Below the pieces are notes generated by a model that was not told the DNA's origin, made no database searches, and was given only the letters and a program-made list of their open reading frames with translations. This document shows, piece after piece, positions 47,076 through 59,890 of a stretch of DNA of 64,000 nucleotides. The DNA comes from Adiantum capillus-veneris. Taxonomy: Eukaryota > Streptophyta > Polypodiopsida > Polypodiales > Pteridaceae. The stretch covers positions 88,078,381 through 88,142,380 of the forward strand of contig CM043957.1 in the NCBI GenBank assembly GCA_014529385.2. The letters run 5' to 3'. The translations under genes and the position numbers were made by a program. Numbering within the stretch: the stretch's first letter is position 1; every line of letters begins with the position of its first letter.

Positions 47076-47137
<62 letters not shown>
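47073..47137 (+). repeat. GT then GA microsatellite at the 5' splice site
   Basis: The intron begins GTATGTGTGT and runs straight into about 11 GT and then about 20 GA units. The repeat overlaps bases normally paired with U1 snRNA beyond position +6. Confidence 0.9.
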
Positions 47138-47141
<4 letters not shown>

Positions 47142-47199
47142 CGATGTGGCCATGAGAACAAACCAGTAGTATCAGAAATGAAAACAGGCCTAAAAATAA

Positions 47200-47869
47200 A
47201 TGCCTATCCTGAAATTCATGAAGTTACAAGAGATTACTGAAAAGCTTTTTCTCAATGGTTATCTGTGTCCTAAAAAGATGTATATTGGTGTCACTAAGAT
47301 ACCTTGGCATCTTCCTCCTTTGACACTTAATAATGGCCGGGGTGTCCTACAAGTAGATAAGAGTCCTCGAAGATGAGGGAGCGCATGACTAAATAGTCTG
47401 CTTGGAAACATCCTCCATGATGAGGGAAGCTGGACATAGGAGTCTGTGTTGTAGTCATCCACTGAGAAGAGTGGTGGCAAGACCAAGCTGTCTGCATAGG
47501 GGTCTTCCTCCGAGAAGTGGGAAAGCCAAACTAAGCCAAGATCATCGGAGAGAGTACAAGGTGCAGCAGAAAAAGTGAATCGGATGACGATCTAGTTTGC
47601 AACTAAGAGAAAACCTCCTCACAAACACGGGCAGCCACCGGATTTTAGATCTACCACGACAACTCCAACAAATCAGCCTTTGAACTAGGGCAGCTCACCG
47701 CAGAGGCCTTGGGCAGCACCAATTCTACAGTTGCACATGAAGCACTTGCAAAGAGAGGCTAGAGGGAGTGTCACAAGGTGGGTACCACGTGCCAATAGAA
47801 AAGAATAGACTGGACAGACTTTTAGCTTTTCAATGACAACTGAATTGAAAAAGAGAGCACATGCGACAC
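47200..47869 (-). other. Interior sequence next to an inverted LTR
   Basis: On - from 47486 to 47259 an open stretch of 75 codons (PPLFSVDDYNTDSYVQLPSS) has no recognised family. It follows the reversed LTR at 47870-48435 and may be its leader, or intron sequence of the UTP23-like gene. Confidence 0.3.
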
Positions 47870-48435
47870 GGAGTGGCGGAATACCACCCCCAAAGAGTAT
47901 TGGCCCCAAACCTTGGCGCCCCTTTCGGTATTTCTTTATATTTCTTGAACTCAGTACAATGCCGGTACTCCACCCTCGGCACCTCTCTTGGAGCATGTCA
48001 GAGAATGAGCCCTCTGCACTTATTTAAAGGCCCTTGGCCTATGAAAAGCATTTAGATGAAAATCCTTCAAACTCAAAAGTATCTGGTCCAAAAGCAGATG
48101 CGCAAAAAGCAGCCAGCGTGATTTACGGAAATCCGTACAGTTTTGCCACGTCAACACAGCCAACACAATCTGCGGAAATCCATACAATCTGCCACGTCAG
48201 CAACGCACAATGCGGAAATTCGTACAGTTCTGCCACATCATTAGCTCCACGCATGTGTGTGTAGGTCCTACTTTATTTTATTCTCGTGTCACTTGGGCCC
48301 CATCGGACGGGGTCCCATAAGTTGGTAGGAACTTCTTCTTCTTCGTCTGCTTATTCTTAGGGTTTAGGCCCCTCGGTCGGGATCTGCATAGTGGCTCTGT
48401 TCTTCAGTGGCTTGACACGTCAGCAGTTTGTGACA
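47870..48435 (-). mobile_element. Gypsy LTR, reversed, related to the Gyp-E LTR
   Basis: On - it starts TGTCACAAACTGCTGACGTG at 48435 and aligns with 59249 onward (TGTCACAAAGTGATGACGTG). Shared blocks include GACGTGGCAAAA, TATTGGCCCCAAA, TGGCGCCCCTTTCG and ATATTTCTT. It is more GC-rich and lacks the telomere-like run of the other copy. Confidence 0.7.
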
Positions 48436-48673
48436 GGGAGGTGAGAGAGTTCGCTAGAGATAGAAAAGTGGAAACGCTCATAATAACATGGGACGTCCAT
48501 TTTTGGGCTTTCCGTCCCCACTGTCGTCCCATTCCCCTCGTCCCAACAACGCTTGCTTGTTTCGAACTCCTCTTGCGGAAACAAGATTCCCCTTTGAGCC
48601 TCGTTCTCATTTCCCGTCCATGCTATTTGGGACGCGTCCTGTGTTACTATGGAAATGTTGCACAATTTGCACA

Positions 48674-49389
<716 letters not shown>

Positions 49390-50800
49390 GAGCAGGTCCG
49401 TCTACAAAGATTGGTGGTTACTGATCGTTCGGATTAGTGTCTTAGATGCCATCAGTTTGGGCACATGGTGAGATCTTGCCCTTCCCACCCTTCTCGCCGC
49501 CCCGAGCCACAAAATCCCCCATTTAGGTGTAGCACAGGGTTGGCAGAAGGCCCCTTGCCGCCATACCTTTCGGTAGGCACGCTTCCTGTAGCGCCACACC
49601 CACCACCTCGACAACGTGCCTCCCCAACAATCTCACAAGTTATAGCTACTCAACCGACTGAGCCGATACCGGACATACCCTCACTTCGTGGCATCCGCCC
49701 AAAGCTACCTCACACTTAACTATGGAAACTGACTTCCCACCTCTGCCATCTTCACCAGCCTCTTCTCCCATTACACCCCCACCCACTGATCCCGCAGTTC
49801 CACCCCATGCCACCCACCTCAACCCCCCACCCCTTACCCATGGTACACCACCCCATCCACCTCTTTTGTGCGCTGCACCACCCCCTCATGCTCCTCGCTC
49901 CTTCATAGCTTTTGCACGGCCAGTCTGGTAGATTTCTAGAGCTGAGTACAACAATGATAGCACTAGTCCGTTGCTGTACATTTTACGGCATGCACAAAAG
50001 ACACCTTCTCCAAGATAGTCGGCAGAGTCCCATGCGCTCCTCCCTGTGCGTCTATGCCTCCACTTCAGCTCATGTTAGAGCTGAGGTTTGGTAGTAGATT
50101 GTAAGTGGATTGCCTATGTGGATTCGTGGGTTGTTGGTTGTGATTTCAACAATGTAGAGAACATTGAGGACTGACAGCCATTCAGCCCCCATCTTTACCA
50201 TATGTAGCACCGTGTGAGAGAGATGCTTGGGACAGATGCCTTTTTGCAGTTTTTGGTACAGATGCTTGGCATACTTCATCTGTGGCTCGCACTCCACAGA
50301 CATTGCAGTTTTCGTGGGGTTTTAGAAGGCAGTCCGGTCGTTTGCTCGAGCAACTAGATAGATTTTATGTGGGCCCTTGGGGAGCATCTCATGGTGGGAC
50401 AACTATGATTTGGCTTGACACAATGCTCTGTGATCATGCCCTAGTTTCTTTGCATTTGAGATTTGAGACCTCCTCAATGTCTAGACGAGGATTGCACATG
50501 CCTGACTTGGTGTTACATAACGCTTCATTGTCTCAATTGATTCAGGAGGTTCGAACACGCATTAGTACTGTTGACCGTGTGTTCGATCTGGTTACATGCA
50601 TCATGGCGTCTTCGGAGGCTTGTAGACAAACAGCTGTGCAGAGGTGACGAGGCTTGTTCCGCAAGGAGTGAGAGTTACATGACTATTTGAGTTGCATTCG
50701 CCGCCAACTCAAGGAATTTCCAAGAGATGAGTTCCTGGGAGAGCGCGAGGTTGACACCTTAGTCACATGTAGAGTGAGAAATCCGAATTCGCCTATCATG
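49390..50800 (+). pseudogene. LINE (non-LTR) fragment: ORF1 end and endonuclease
   Basis: A zinc knuckle CLRCHQFGHMVRSC (49438-49479, CX2CX4HX4C) followed by a proline-rich tail is typical of plant LINE ORF1. Then WVVGCDFNNVENIED (50118-50175) and, after shifts, LDRFYVGPWG and CDHALVSLHLRFE (50358-50465), which fit an APE-type endonuclease. The LINE RT is absent: a gypsy RT starts near 50895. Many stops. Confidence 0.55.
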
Positions 50801-50894
50801 CTCCGGTCTCGACATGGATATGCAAAGCGGATAGGATGAATAAGGAAAGGGTCTTGTCCAGCCTAGTACTTCACCGTATTGCTCTTGAGTGTTG

Positions 50895-53395
50895 TTGGTT
50901 TTGAAGAAAGACGGATCTTAGAGAATGTGCATCGATTATAGAGCTCTCAACAAAATCACCATCAAGAACAGATTTCCGATTTCTAGGATTGATGATATAC
51001 TCGACAGATTACAGGGATCCTTGTGCTTTAGCAGGATTGATTTGAAGAGTGGATATCATCAGATCAGAATCGCGTCGGGAGACGTCTACAAGACAACTTT
51101 TCGGACAACTTTTGGGTTATTTGAGTTTTTGATGATGCCTTTTGGCTTAAGCAATGCTCCTGCGACATTTAACCGGATGATGGACAGATTTTTCGAGAGT
51201 ACAGGCTATTTGTTGGCACTTTCTTTGACGATATCATTGTTTACTCTAAGAATCAGACAGAACATAGAGATCATCTGCTTCAGGTCTTTTAGGCATTACG
51301 AGATCACAAGTTAGTGATTAATGCAAAGAAAAGTGAATTTTTTCTACCAGAGATACACTTTTTGGGACACATTGTCTTAGCAGAGCAGGAGTGCAGATGG
51401 ATCCGGCCAAGATAGAGACTATCCGTGATTGGCCGGTTGCTTCCCCTTTGCATAGCTTGACACAGAAAGGAGTCTCTTTCTCATGGGGACCCACAGAGGT
51501 GACTGCCTTTCAGACACTGAACGAGAAATTGACTATGGGAAGAGTTTTGACTTTGCCGGACTTGCAGAAGTCATTTGAAGTATATTGTGATGCTTGTGGT
51601 CGTAGTCTTGGTGCGGTCTTAATGCAAGAAGGCCATGTCATTGCTTACGAGAGCGGATTGTTCTCAAGGCCGGAAATGACAGCATAGATTTATGAGAAAG
51701 AGCTTTTGGTGGTAATCCATGCTCTTACTCAGTGGCGACATTACCTACTCGGAGCGGATCTTACTGTCTTTACAGACCATCAGAGTTTGTGCTGCTTCTT
51801 GTCACAGAAGCAGCTATCGGAAAAGCAGATGCGGTGGGCGAATATCTTGTCATAGTTTCACTTCTAGATTGTCCATGTTCAGGGTTAGAAGAATGTGGTG
51901 GCAGATGCTGTGTCTCGGAAGCCGTTGGTTCTGGCTATTTCCGCGATACATCATAGGAGCTTCGCGGATACGGTCGACCAATATGCCACAGATACAGATT
52001 TTGTAGACGTTTTCACACGGATATGGGATGGGGAGACAGTAGCGGGATATTCCATTCGGGATGGCTACTTAATGAGAAAAACCATGTTGTGCGTTACATA
52101 GCCGTTGAGGGAAAAGGTTATGACTGAATGCCACTGTCTACCTTTTACGGGTCACCGCGGAATCGCTACCACCATGAAAGGGGTAGAGAGATACTTCTTT
52201 AAGCCGAGACTCCAGAAGGATGTGGAAGAGTTTGTGCGCAGTTGCTTGGTATGCCAGAAGGTCAAGTTTGACAGGCATAAAGCACAGGGATTGTTACAGC
52301 CTTTGCCCATACCCACCCGCCCCTGGGAAAGTATTGCAATGGATTTCATTTTTGATCTCTTGAGAACACAGAGTGGTCACGATGGTATCTGGACTGTTAT
52401 TGACAGATTTAGAGCAGGCTCATTTCATTCCAGTGAAGAAAGTTAGCGAGACTGTTTGTGGCCCAGATCTTCAGATTACATGGCATGCCTGAGACGATTG
52501 TCTCCGACAGGGACCCCGGATTTACGAATTTGTTTTGGAAGGCAATTTGGGAGAACATTGGCACGCGGTTGCAGTTCTCGTCATCGTTCCACCCGCAGAC
52601 TGTGACGGGCAATCTGAGATTGCCAATTCAGTGTTTTTAGATTTATTGAAGTCTTATATCTCGGATCAGAAGACTCAATGGGAAAAATATCTACCTTTGG
52701 TGGAATTTGCCTATAATGACACGATACACTCTTCGACGGGGAAGGCGCCATTTGAGATTGTTGAAGGTGCTGCGAAGGTTTCACCCTTCCTAAGCACGAA
52801 AGATAAGATTTTTGAAGCGGATGAGTATACGCGCGACTTAGACACGGCTTTTGCCAAGGTCCGCGAGGCTTTGCAGAAATCTCAAGAACGACAGAAAAAG
52901 GCAGCGGATCGCCATCGTCGCGATTTGAAATTGAAGGAGGATGATTGGGTGCTCTTACGTTTTGAAAAGGCACGCCTGAGAAAGAAAAAGGGAAAGGAGA
53001 GGCTTTTTCCAAAGCTTAGTATGCGATACTACGGACCTTTCAAGATCTCTGAAAAGATTAATGATGTCTCCTTCCAACTGAAACTACCTAACACTTGGAG
53101 GATTCACAATGCATTTCATGTGAGTCTCTCGAAACCTTTCAGAGGTGATGTGCCTGATGATGGGGAGCCTGATGAGCAACCCGAAGTGGAAGAAAACGAG
53201 GAGATCCTTGTTCTTGAACAAATTTTGGCACATAAGGATACGAAGAATAAAGGTAAAGTCCGAAGGCAGTTCTTGGTTAAGTTCAAGAACTATCCTGCAT
53301 TAGATGCGAAGTGGATGGAGGAGGAGGACCTAGCAGATACTCCTCAGATTGTGAAACTTTACCTCGAGGCTTTTGGTTTAGCATAGTCTACTCCA
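50895..53395 (+). pseudogene. pol: Gyp-E chromovirus pol: RT, RNase H, integrase, chromodomain
   Basis: RT from [20 protein letters not shown] (50925) through [16 protein letters not shown]; the expected active-site region is frameshifted near 51210-51260. RNase H near 51570-51960. Integrase zinc region GHRGIATTMKGVERYF and CLVCQKVK (52140-52260), core AMDFIFDLL, IVSDRDPGF and DGQSEIANS, with a frame change near 52590. C-terminus open 52535-53386 with FEKARLRKKKG, then a chromodomain at its end: VLEQILAHKDTKNKG, FLVKFKNYPALDAKWMEE. Chromodomains in this lineage target integration to heterochromatin. Gag and protease are missing. Confidence 0.88.
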
Positions 53396-53535
53396 AATGG
53401 AACCCAGAATTCAGCTTGGCCGGAGATCTGGTACAGTGGGATGCACAAGAGGGGAGTTACTTCGCTCCTTTGTCAATAGATGCCTCGATTTGGATACTAG
53501 AGTCACTGACGTCTCTTTGAGCTTCAGGATACTGA

Positions 53536-53815
53536 TGTTGAGCGCGCGGCGGTGTGTGCAAGTGAAAGAGCACGCGAGGAAGTGCAGTGTGTGTGTGCAG
53601 AGAGGGGTGGCGAAAGCCAGCAGGAGAGGAAGCGCTAGCAGAACGATGAGGGAGAGAGAGAGGGCTCACGTTTTTGGGGAAAACTCAATAAGTGAGTTTT
53701 GGGTTTTCCCACTTTTATTATAAGTGACCTTTAAAAAATGCGTCCAGGTTCATATTGAACCTGGACAAAGTATAAAAATGTACAAAAAGGGGTTATTCAG
53801 GCCTTTAACCCAACA
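53536..53815 (-). repeat. Cop-4 3' LTR
   Basis: 280 bp. Contains a perfect hairpin at 53742-53766 (arms GTCCAGGTTCA/TGAACCTGGAC, loop TAT) that is collapsed in the 5' LTR. Confidence 0.95.
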
Positions 53816-53850
53816 ACCTCCCACTTAAAGGCATAAATGACGCCTTTAAG

Positions 53851-54387
53851 TTAACCAACTCCTAGCAGCTGTATGCAAAGCTCATGTTGAGCCTTAGCAA
53901 GACTCTTGGTGAGAACATCTGCAGGGTTATCTTGTGTGTGAATCTTAGTCAAGGTGACTAGACCATCCTCCAATACCTGTCGTATGAAGTGGTATCGCAC
54001 ATCAATGTGATTTGTCCGTGCATGAAACATGGCATTCTTGGCCAAATAGACAACACTTTGGCTATCACATCCCAAGACAGGAGTACTAGCAGGCATACCA
54101 AGCTCTTTGACAAGTCTGCCCAATCATATGGTCTCTTTAGAAGCCTCCGTGGCTGAAATATATTCAGCCTCAGTAGTACTCAATGCCACAATTTTCTGCA
54201 GTCGTGAACACCAAGAGACAACACCACCAGCAATAGCAAACACACTAGTGGACTTCCTGGTATCCAAGTCACCTGCCGTATCTGCATCACAATAGCCCTT
54301 CAACTTCAGGTCACTTTTGCCATAGCATATACACCTAGACTGTGTACCTCTGACAAGTATCTTAGAATGAATTTCACAGCTTCCCAA
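53851..54387 (-). pseudogene. pol: Cop-4 RNase H
   Basis: Shifted relative to the pol frame near 54350. LKGYCDADTAGDLDTRKSTS, ALSTTEAEYISATEA, then TGA at 54126-54124 where Trp is expected, then LGRLVKELG, LGCDSQSVVYLAKN, HARTNHIDVRYHFI and THTQD-type end (KIHTQDNPADVLTK). The acidic residues are present. Confidence 0.9.
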
Positions 54388-56735
54388 TGTGCTTTGCCGG
54401 GATTGGACATGTATCTACTAACAACTCCCACCGCATGGGCAATGTCAGGACGAGTGGCAACCATAGCATACATAAGAGAACCACAAGCTGATGCATAAGG
54501 GATTCCCTTCATAGCATTCACTGCCACGTCATCCTTTGGGCAATCGGCTTTGCTAAGTTTTGTGTGTGGAGGTAAAGGTACTCCAAGTGACTTAGCTTCA
54601 GCCATGTTAAACCTGTCAAGTACTTTAGCAATGTATTTTTCTTGAGATAAGAAGAGCAATTTCAGCTTTCTGTCCCTCTTGATTCTCATGCCCAAGATGT
54701 GCTCAGCATCACCTAAATCCTTCATTGCAAAAGCTGAATTCAGCTGACGTTTAAGAGCATCAATGGTAGACTTATACTTCCCAGCAATCAACATATCATC
54801 TACATATAGCACAAGGATTATAGGACTTCCATCATTATCCTTCTTTGTATACAAACAATGGTCTGAATGGCTGCGTTTAAAGCCTTGAGACAGCATAAAA
54901 GTATCAAACTTTTTGTACCACTGACGTGATGATTGCCTCAAACCATACAGTGCCCTTCTTAATTTGCATACAAGTTCCTTTCTATCAAGAACTACAAAAC
55001 CCTCAGGTTGCTTCATGTAGATATCTTCATCAATGTCACCATGAAGAAAAGCTGTTTTTACATCCATTTGATTCAATTCTAAGTCAAGCACTGCAGCGAG
55101 AGCAAAAAGGACAAGCAATGTCGTAAGCTTTACAACAGGAGAAAAGATCTCTTGAAAATCAATCCCCTCTTTCTGTGCATACCCTATGGCAACTAACCTT
55201 GCTTTATACTTGGGCTTTCCATCAACACATTTGACCTTGTAAACCCATTTGTTAGGAAGAGCCTTTCTTCCTTTAGGCAATGCCACAAGATCCCAAGTAT
55301 TGTTTGCATGCAAAGATTTGATTTCCTCTTGCATCGCAAGCTCCCACTTACTGCTTGACTCACATGATTTTGCCTCTTTATATGTAAGAGGCTCTCCCTC
55401 ATCTGTCAACATAACATGATGCAAAGAGGGCTCAAAGCGCTGTAACAACCTTCTGACACGAGTAGACCTGCGTACCCAATGATCTACATTCTCAGGCACA
55501 GGTTCTATATCAGGAGGCAACTCATTTTCAGCATGCTCATGCTGCTGAAAATCATTTTCAGCCATGACAGGTGGCTGCCCATCCTCATTTGGAGCATCTA
55601 AATCATATCCTACCTCTTCTGGCTCAAGGTTAACCGGCTGATTATCAATTTCAGCTTGCGGTAATGCATCTTGAGGCTCTTTTTCAACATCAATAGGTGG
55701 CAAGAGAGGCTGAAATTTGATCGATTTCTTGTCAATTTCAGAAGATGTAGCATATTTTAGCAATTTAGCCTCATTGAACACTACATCTCGGCTGCGTATT
55801 ACCCTCTTAAACTGAGGCAACCATATCCTGTAGCCCATTTCACCCTCTTCCCCATAACCTAGGAAGAGTCCTTGGATGGACTTGGCATCTAGCTTTGTCC
55901 TCAAGTTATCACGAACATGGACAAAAGCCTCGCAGCCAAACACTCTCAAATGATCATAAGAGGCAGGTTTGCCAGACCAAACCTCCTCTGTAATGTCATT
56001 TTTCAACGTACTGTTAGGAGAGCGATTGCATACATGAACTGCGGTTTTCAAAGCTTCTCCCCAAAACCCATGAGGGAGATTAGCCGTGGACAACATGCAA
56101 TGCACTCTCTCACATAAAGTACGGTTATACCTCTCAGCCACACCATTAGAAGATGGATTATAAGGGGTTGTCAACTCCCTTTTAATCCCATATTCTTCGC
56201 AATAACGCTGAAATTCAGCAGACGTGTACTCCCCCCCATTGTCAGATCTCAGACATTTAAGCTTACTACCCTTTTGCGTGGTCACAAAAGCATGAAACCT
56301 CTTAAATGCATTAAATGTCTCACTCTTATTCTTTAACAAATATCCCCAGTCTTTCCTAGTGCAATCATCAATGAATGTAACAAAGTATGATGCACCACCA
56401 AAAGACTTGACAGGCATTGAACATACATCGGAGTGAATTAAATCAAGAGCATTAGCTTTGCGCGAGACACCAGAATAATAAGAAGACTTCTTTTGTTTAC
56501 CATACAAACAATCATTACAAAAATCTAACTTGGTGCCCTTTACATCAACCCTCTTCAAAGAGGAGAGCACATCAAGTCCCTTCTGGCTCATATGGCCAAG
56601 TCTTTTGTGCCACAACTCCAAATGAGAAGCAACTTCGGCCACTGCAAGAAACTTGCCAGGCAAAGCTTTGCCATGTAAATAGTACAATGTACCACTCTTG
56701 CATCCCTTGACAATGAGCATTGATCCCTTAAGCAA
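54306..56735 (-). pseudogene. pol: Cop-4 integrase and reverse transcriptase
   Basis: An 809-codon open frame. GAG-pre-integrase LELWHKRLGHMSQKGL; integrase LIHSDVCSMP, LRSDNGGEYTSAEF and SSNGVAERYNRTL (all three acidic residues); FGCEAFVHV; RT KWELAMQEEIKSLHANNTWD, KARLVAIGYAQKEGIDF, NQMDVKTAFLHGDIDEDIYM, YGLRQSSRQWYKKFD, active site LYVDDMLIAG. Domain content is complete. The frame is lost at its end (ILRYLSEVHS) before RNase H. Confidence 0.93.
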
Positions 56736-58028
56736 CTTTCATGAACCCCCAGCAAAAATGGTTGTATAACCCTGTGCATCCATCTGGCCAACAGACAATA
56801 GACTCTTCTTGATGCCTGGTACATACCTTACATCTTTAAGCATAAACTCTTGGCCATTGTTTAATGCCAAGCGCACAGTGCCCATTCCTTCAATGTCACA
56901 AGCATGGTTATCCCCAAGGTAAACCTTGCCATACTTGCCTGCATGATAAGAAGCAAAACACTCCACAGATGGAGTCACATGAAATGAGGCACCCGAGTCT
57001 ACTATCCAAGACTGTGTAAGGCCATCATTTGCACTTAGCAATGCATCAATGACATCTCTACGTGAGATAAGCATGTCTTCTGCATTTGCTACAACAAAAT
57101 CTGAGGGGCATGAAGCTGCAACCAAGATCTCCTCACTGTCGGATAACTCTGTGATAACCACACTAGAGGATACATTGACAGTCTCCGAATCCTTGGAGGA
57201 GGTACCTGCTGATTTTTTCCCTTTCTTATCCTCTGTCTTCTTCTTCTCCTGTGATTCCTTCTTTCTTTCCTGCTCTTTCTTGAAATACCTGCAATCTGGC
57301 TTCTTATGGCCTTTTCTACCACACTGGTAACAAGTCACATCCTTATCCCTAGACTTGCTTTTGCTCTTGTTTTGAGTCTTGGTACCTGTATTTTGCTTCT
57401 GACTTCTGCCTCTCGCATTGCAAGGAGAACTGCCACCTTCCCCACCACTAGACTTGCGTCTAATTTCCTCATTTAAGATGGAGCCTCGCACTCCATCATA
57501 TGTGAGGTTGGGGCTATTACTCAAAGAAACCACAAGCGTTTCCCAAGAGTCTGGCAAAGTCATCAACAAAAATATGGCTTTCAACTTGTCATCAAAAGGT
57601 TGAAGCTCAGTATCCTGTAGCTGACTCATAACACTGGTGAAAGCACTTAAGTGCTCAGAAGCCGACTTGGCTTCGTCAAGCATCATGTTCACCAGTTTGC
57701 ACATCAAATGCACCTGATTCACAGGGGTGGCATTCTCATAAGTGGCCTTCAACTTATGCCAAATTGCATGTGCACTGTCCAAGCCCTTTATGTCCACCAG
57801 AATGTCATCGGTCACAACCATTTTGATATAGGCCTTTGCCCTCTTGTTGAGCTTGGCCCAATCCTCATCCGGCATATCCTCAGGCTTTACAGCCAAAAGG
57901 GCGTCCTCACAATCCTTGAGGAACAAAATCCCCTGCATCCTGTCCTGCCATAGGTCGAAACCTGTACCGTCAAATCACTTGATTTCCATCAAGCTCTTGG
58001 CATCAGACGACGAGGAAGTAGAGGCCAT
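56736..58028 (-). pseudogene. gag: Cop-4 gag and protease
   Basis: ATG at 58028 (MASTSSSSDAKSLMEIK), TGA at 57977-57975 just before FDGTGFDLWQDRM, then open to TGA at 56741-56739. Gag (UBN2-like) region MLDEAKSASEHLSAFTSVMS, zinc knuckle CYQCGRKGHKKPDC near 57330-57290, protease WIVDSGASFHVTPS near 57010. The 56741 TGA lies in GGS-KLLKGSM, where relatives have Trp, so TGG to TGA is likely. The pol ORF follows in the same frame. Confidence 0.9.
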
Positions 58029-58530
58029 TTGCACGGATAAAAATGCAGCAGAAAGTGTCTACACAAAATCTGAAAATTTTCAGTGATCACAATGTACCGC
58101 ACGTTGCATACAATGTGCTGAAAATTTCAGCAATTAACAAGTATCCCCAATGCGTACTTGCATAAACCCACAAAAAGCGTACATAAACCTCAATTTGTGT
58201 ACATAAAAACAGTCCAATTCTGAATTTTCTGCAAATTTACTGTTTTGGCGCATCAATTTGCATCAAATGGACCTATTTTGAGTGGGAAAAGCAAGGGGCA
58301 TTCACGGGAATGGATTTAGAACACCTGCGTTTTGCTGTTTTGACCTGTAATTTTCTGGTTTTTACCTGTTTTGACCTAATTTCAGCCTGTTTTAGGCTGT
58401 TTTGGGAACCCTAATCACCCTACATGACACCGGAAGCAAGGGGCTTCGCGATGAAAGCGGAAATTTGACGCGAGAGAAGCCTTATGCCTGTTGTCCAGCC
58501 TCCTGCGCAAAGCTTCCGAAACCCTAATCT

Positions 58531-58543
58531 GGCTCTGATACCA
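58531..58543 (-). promoter_or_regulatory. Cop-4 primer-binding site
   Basis: On - reads TGGTATCAGAGCC, two bases after the 5' LTR end. Confidence 0.95.
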
Positions 58544-58545
58544 GT

Positions 58546-58812
58546 TGTTGAGCGCACGGCGGTGTGTGTAAGTGAAAGAGCACGCGAGGAAGTGCAGTGT
58601 GTGCAGAGAGGGGTGGTGAAAGCCAACAAGAGAGGAAGCGCTAGCAAAACGATGAGGGAGAGAGAGGGGGCTCACGTTTTTGGGGAAAACTCAATAAGTT
58701 AGTTTTGGGTTTTCCCACTTTTATTATAAGTGACCTTTAAAAAATGTGTCCAGGAACCTAGACAAAGTATAAAAATGTACAAAAAGGGGTTATTTAGGCC
58801 TTTAACCCAACA
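58546..58812 (-). repeat. Cop-4 5' LTR
   Basis: 267 bp; same ends as the 3' LTR, shorter by the hairpin arm and GT/GA unit differences. Confidence 0.95.
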
Positions 58813-59248
58813 ACTGAGAGCTGACAATATTCTACTGTATGAAATGGAATTTGAATATGATACTGATTTGTTCTTGACTTCTTTTTAAGTGCAGGAACTG
58901 AGAGACGAAATGATTGCAGCATTTTGGTCTGATTGATCTCGAATAGACATGGTTGCAATAGGGGTTAGTCAATTGGACATCGATGAGGTCCGGATTGGAT
59001 CTAGATGCGATTACTAGCTACATTGCCGATAAATCATGGTCTAAGATCCGAATGAATGTTGAATGTCATGTGATGTCTAGTGATGTCCTGTGATGTCGTG
59101 TGATGTGACTGTCGATTGGTACATGTGCTAGATGTGTGTTCCTAGTACGTAGGTACTAACAATCAGTGTCTGCTAAGACGGTTTATGGCCTCTGTCTGTT
59201 TTGGCAGGCGTAATCGAGGGTGATTACAATGCTTTCAAGAGGGGGGTA
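58813..59248 (+). other. Gyp-E 3' internal sequence and polypurine tract
   Basis: Continues Gyp-E after the Cop-4 insertion. Non-coding. Ends in AAGAGGGGGGTA (59237-59248), a clear polypurine tract directly abutting the LTR start TGTCACA. Confidence 0.7.
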
Positions 59249-59890
59249 TGTCACAAAGTGATGACGTGTCTGTCCGAGAGCATGCGGGAACCTTGACTGC
59301 TGCGGAAGACCCAATCTGCAAACCCTAACCCTAAAATTTGCAAGAAACCCTAAAAATTGCAGAAACCCTAATTCTAACCCTAATCCTAACCCTAAAAGAG
59401 TAGCAGTGAAAAGCGCCAACTTGATGACGTGGCAAAATCCCGTAATTTGCGGCGGAAATCCAGCTTTTGCGGCAGCTTTTTCCTACGCAAATTGAGTTAG
59501 AGAGAGATAATATCTTATGCTTTATTTTTAGAAGCTCAAGAGAGAGCTTGTAAGAGAAAAGAGCCTTTGCTTTATTTTTAGGCTTTTGATTTTAAGCTTT
59601 TGGGGCTCTGCTTTTGGCATCCCTTGTAAATAAATAAGTGGCTTTGGCTCCCACTCTGCGGAGCATCTGGATGCAGAGTCTGAGAGTGAGACCCAACCAC
59701 TCTTGTACTTTGAACTCAGATTAATACAGAAAGAAATATCGAAAGGGGCGCCAGTCTTTGGGGCCAATATCTCTAGGCACGGAACTCCGCCGGGCCAGTG
59801 TAAATCTATTGTGAACTGTGAACTGTTTTGAAGTTGTTATTTGGTGCTGTCGCGGTTGATTCTTGACTTGGAGTGTCCAAGTCTGTTACA
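59249..59890 (+). repeat. Gyp-E 3' LTR with telomere-like repeats
   Basis: Starts TGTCACAAAG after the polypurine tract. 59320-59398 holds a cluster of CCCTAA/CCCTAAA-type units. A U3/R-like region with TTTATTTTTAGG and an A/T-rich AAATAAATAAG follows. The right end (near TTACA 59890) is inferred from where Gyp-F coding-like sequence begins. Confidence 0.7.

Larger units (their letters stand above)
53536..58812 (-). mobile_element. Cop-4: complete Ty1/copia element on the minus strand, 5277 bp
   Basis: LTRs 58546-58812 (5', 267 bp) and 53536-53815 (3', 280 bp), both TGTTGGG to CTCAACA read on -. Perfect target duplication ACTGA (53531-53535 and 58813-58817). Primer-binding site on - at 58543-58531. 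Polypurine tract AAGTGGGAGGT just before the 3' LTR (53816-53826 read on -). It is inserted into Gyp-E between its pol and 3' LTR. It has few lesions and is the best-preserved element here, but it is not intact. Confidence 0.96.

Noticed and set aside
49722-49931. Proline/histidine-rich small protein
   Set aside because: Low-complexity C-rich stretch directly after the LINE zinc knuckle; read as the ORF1 tail, not an independent gene.
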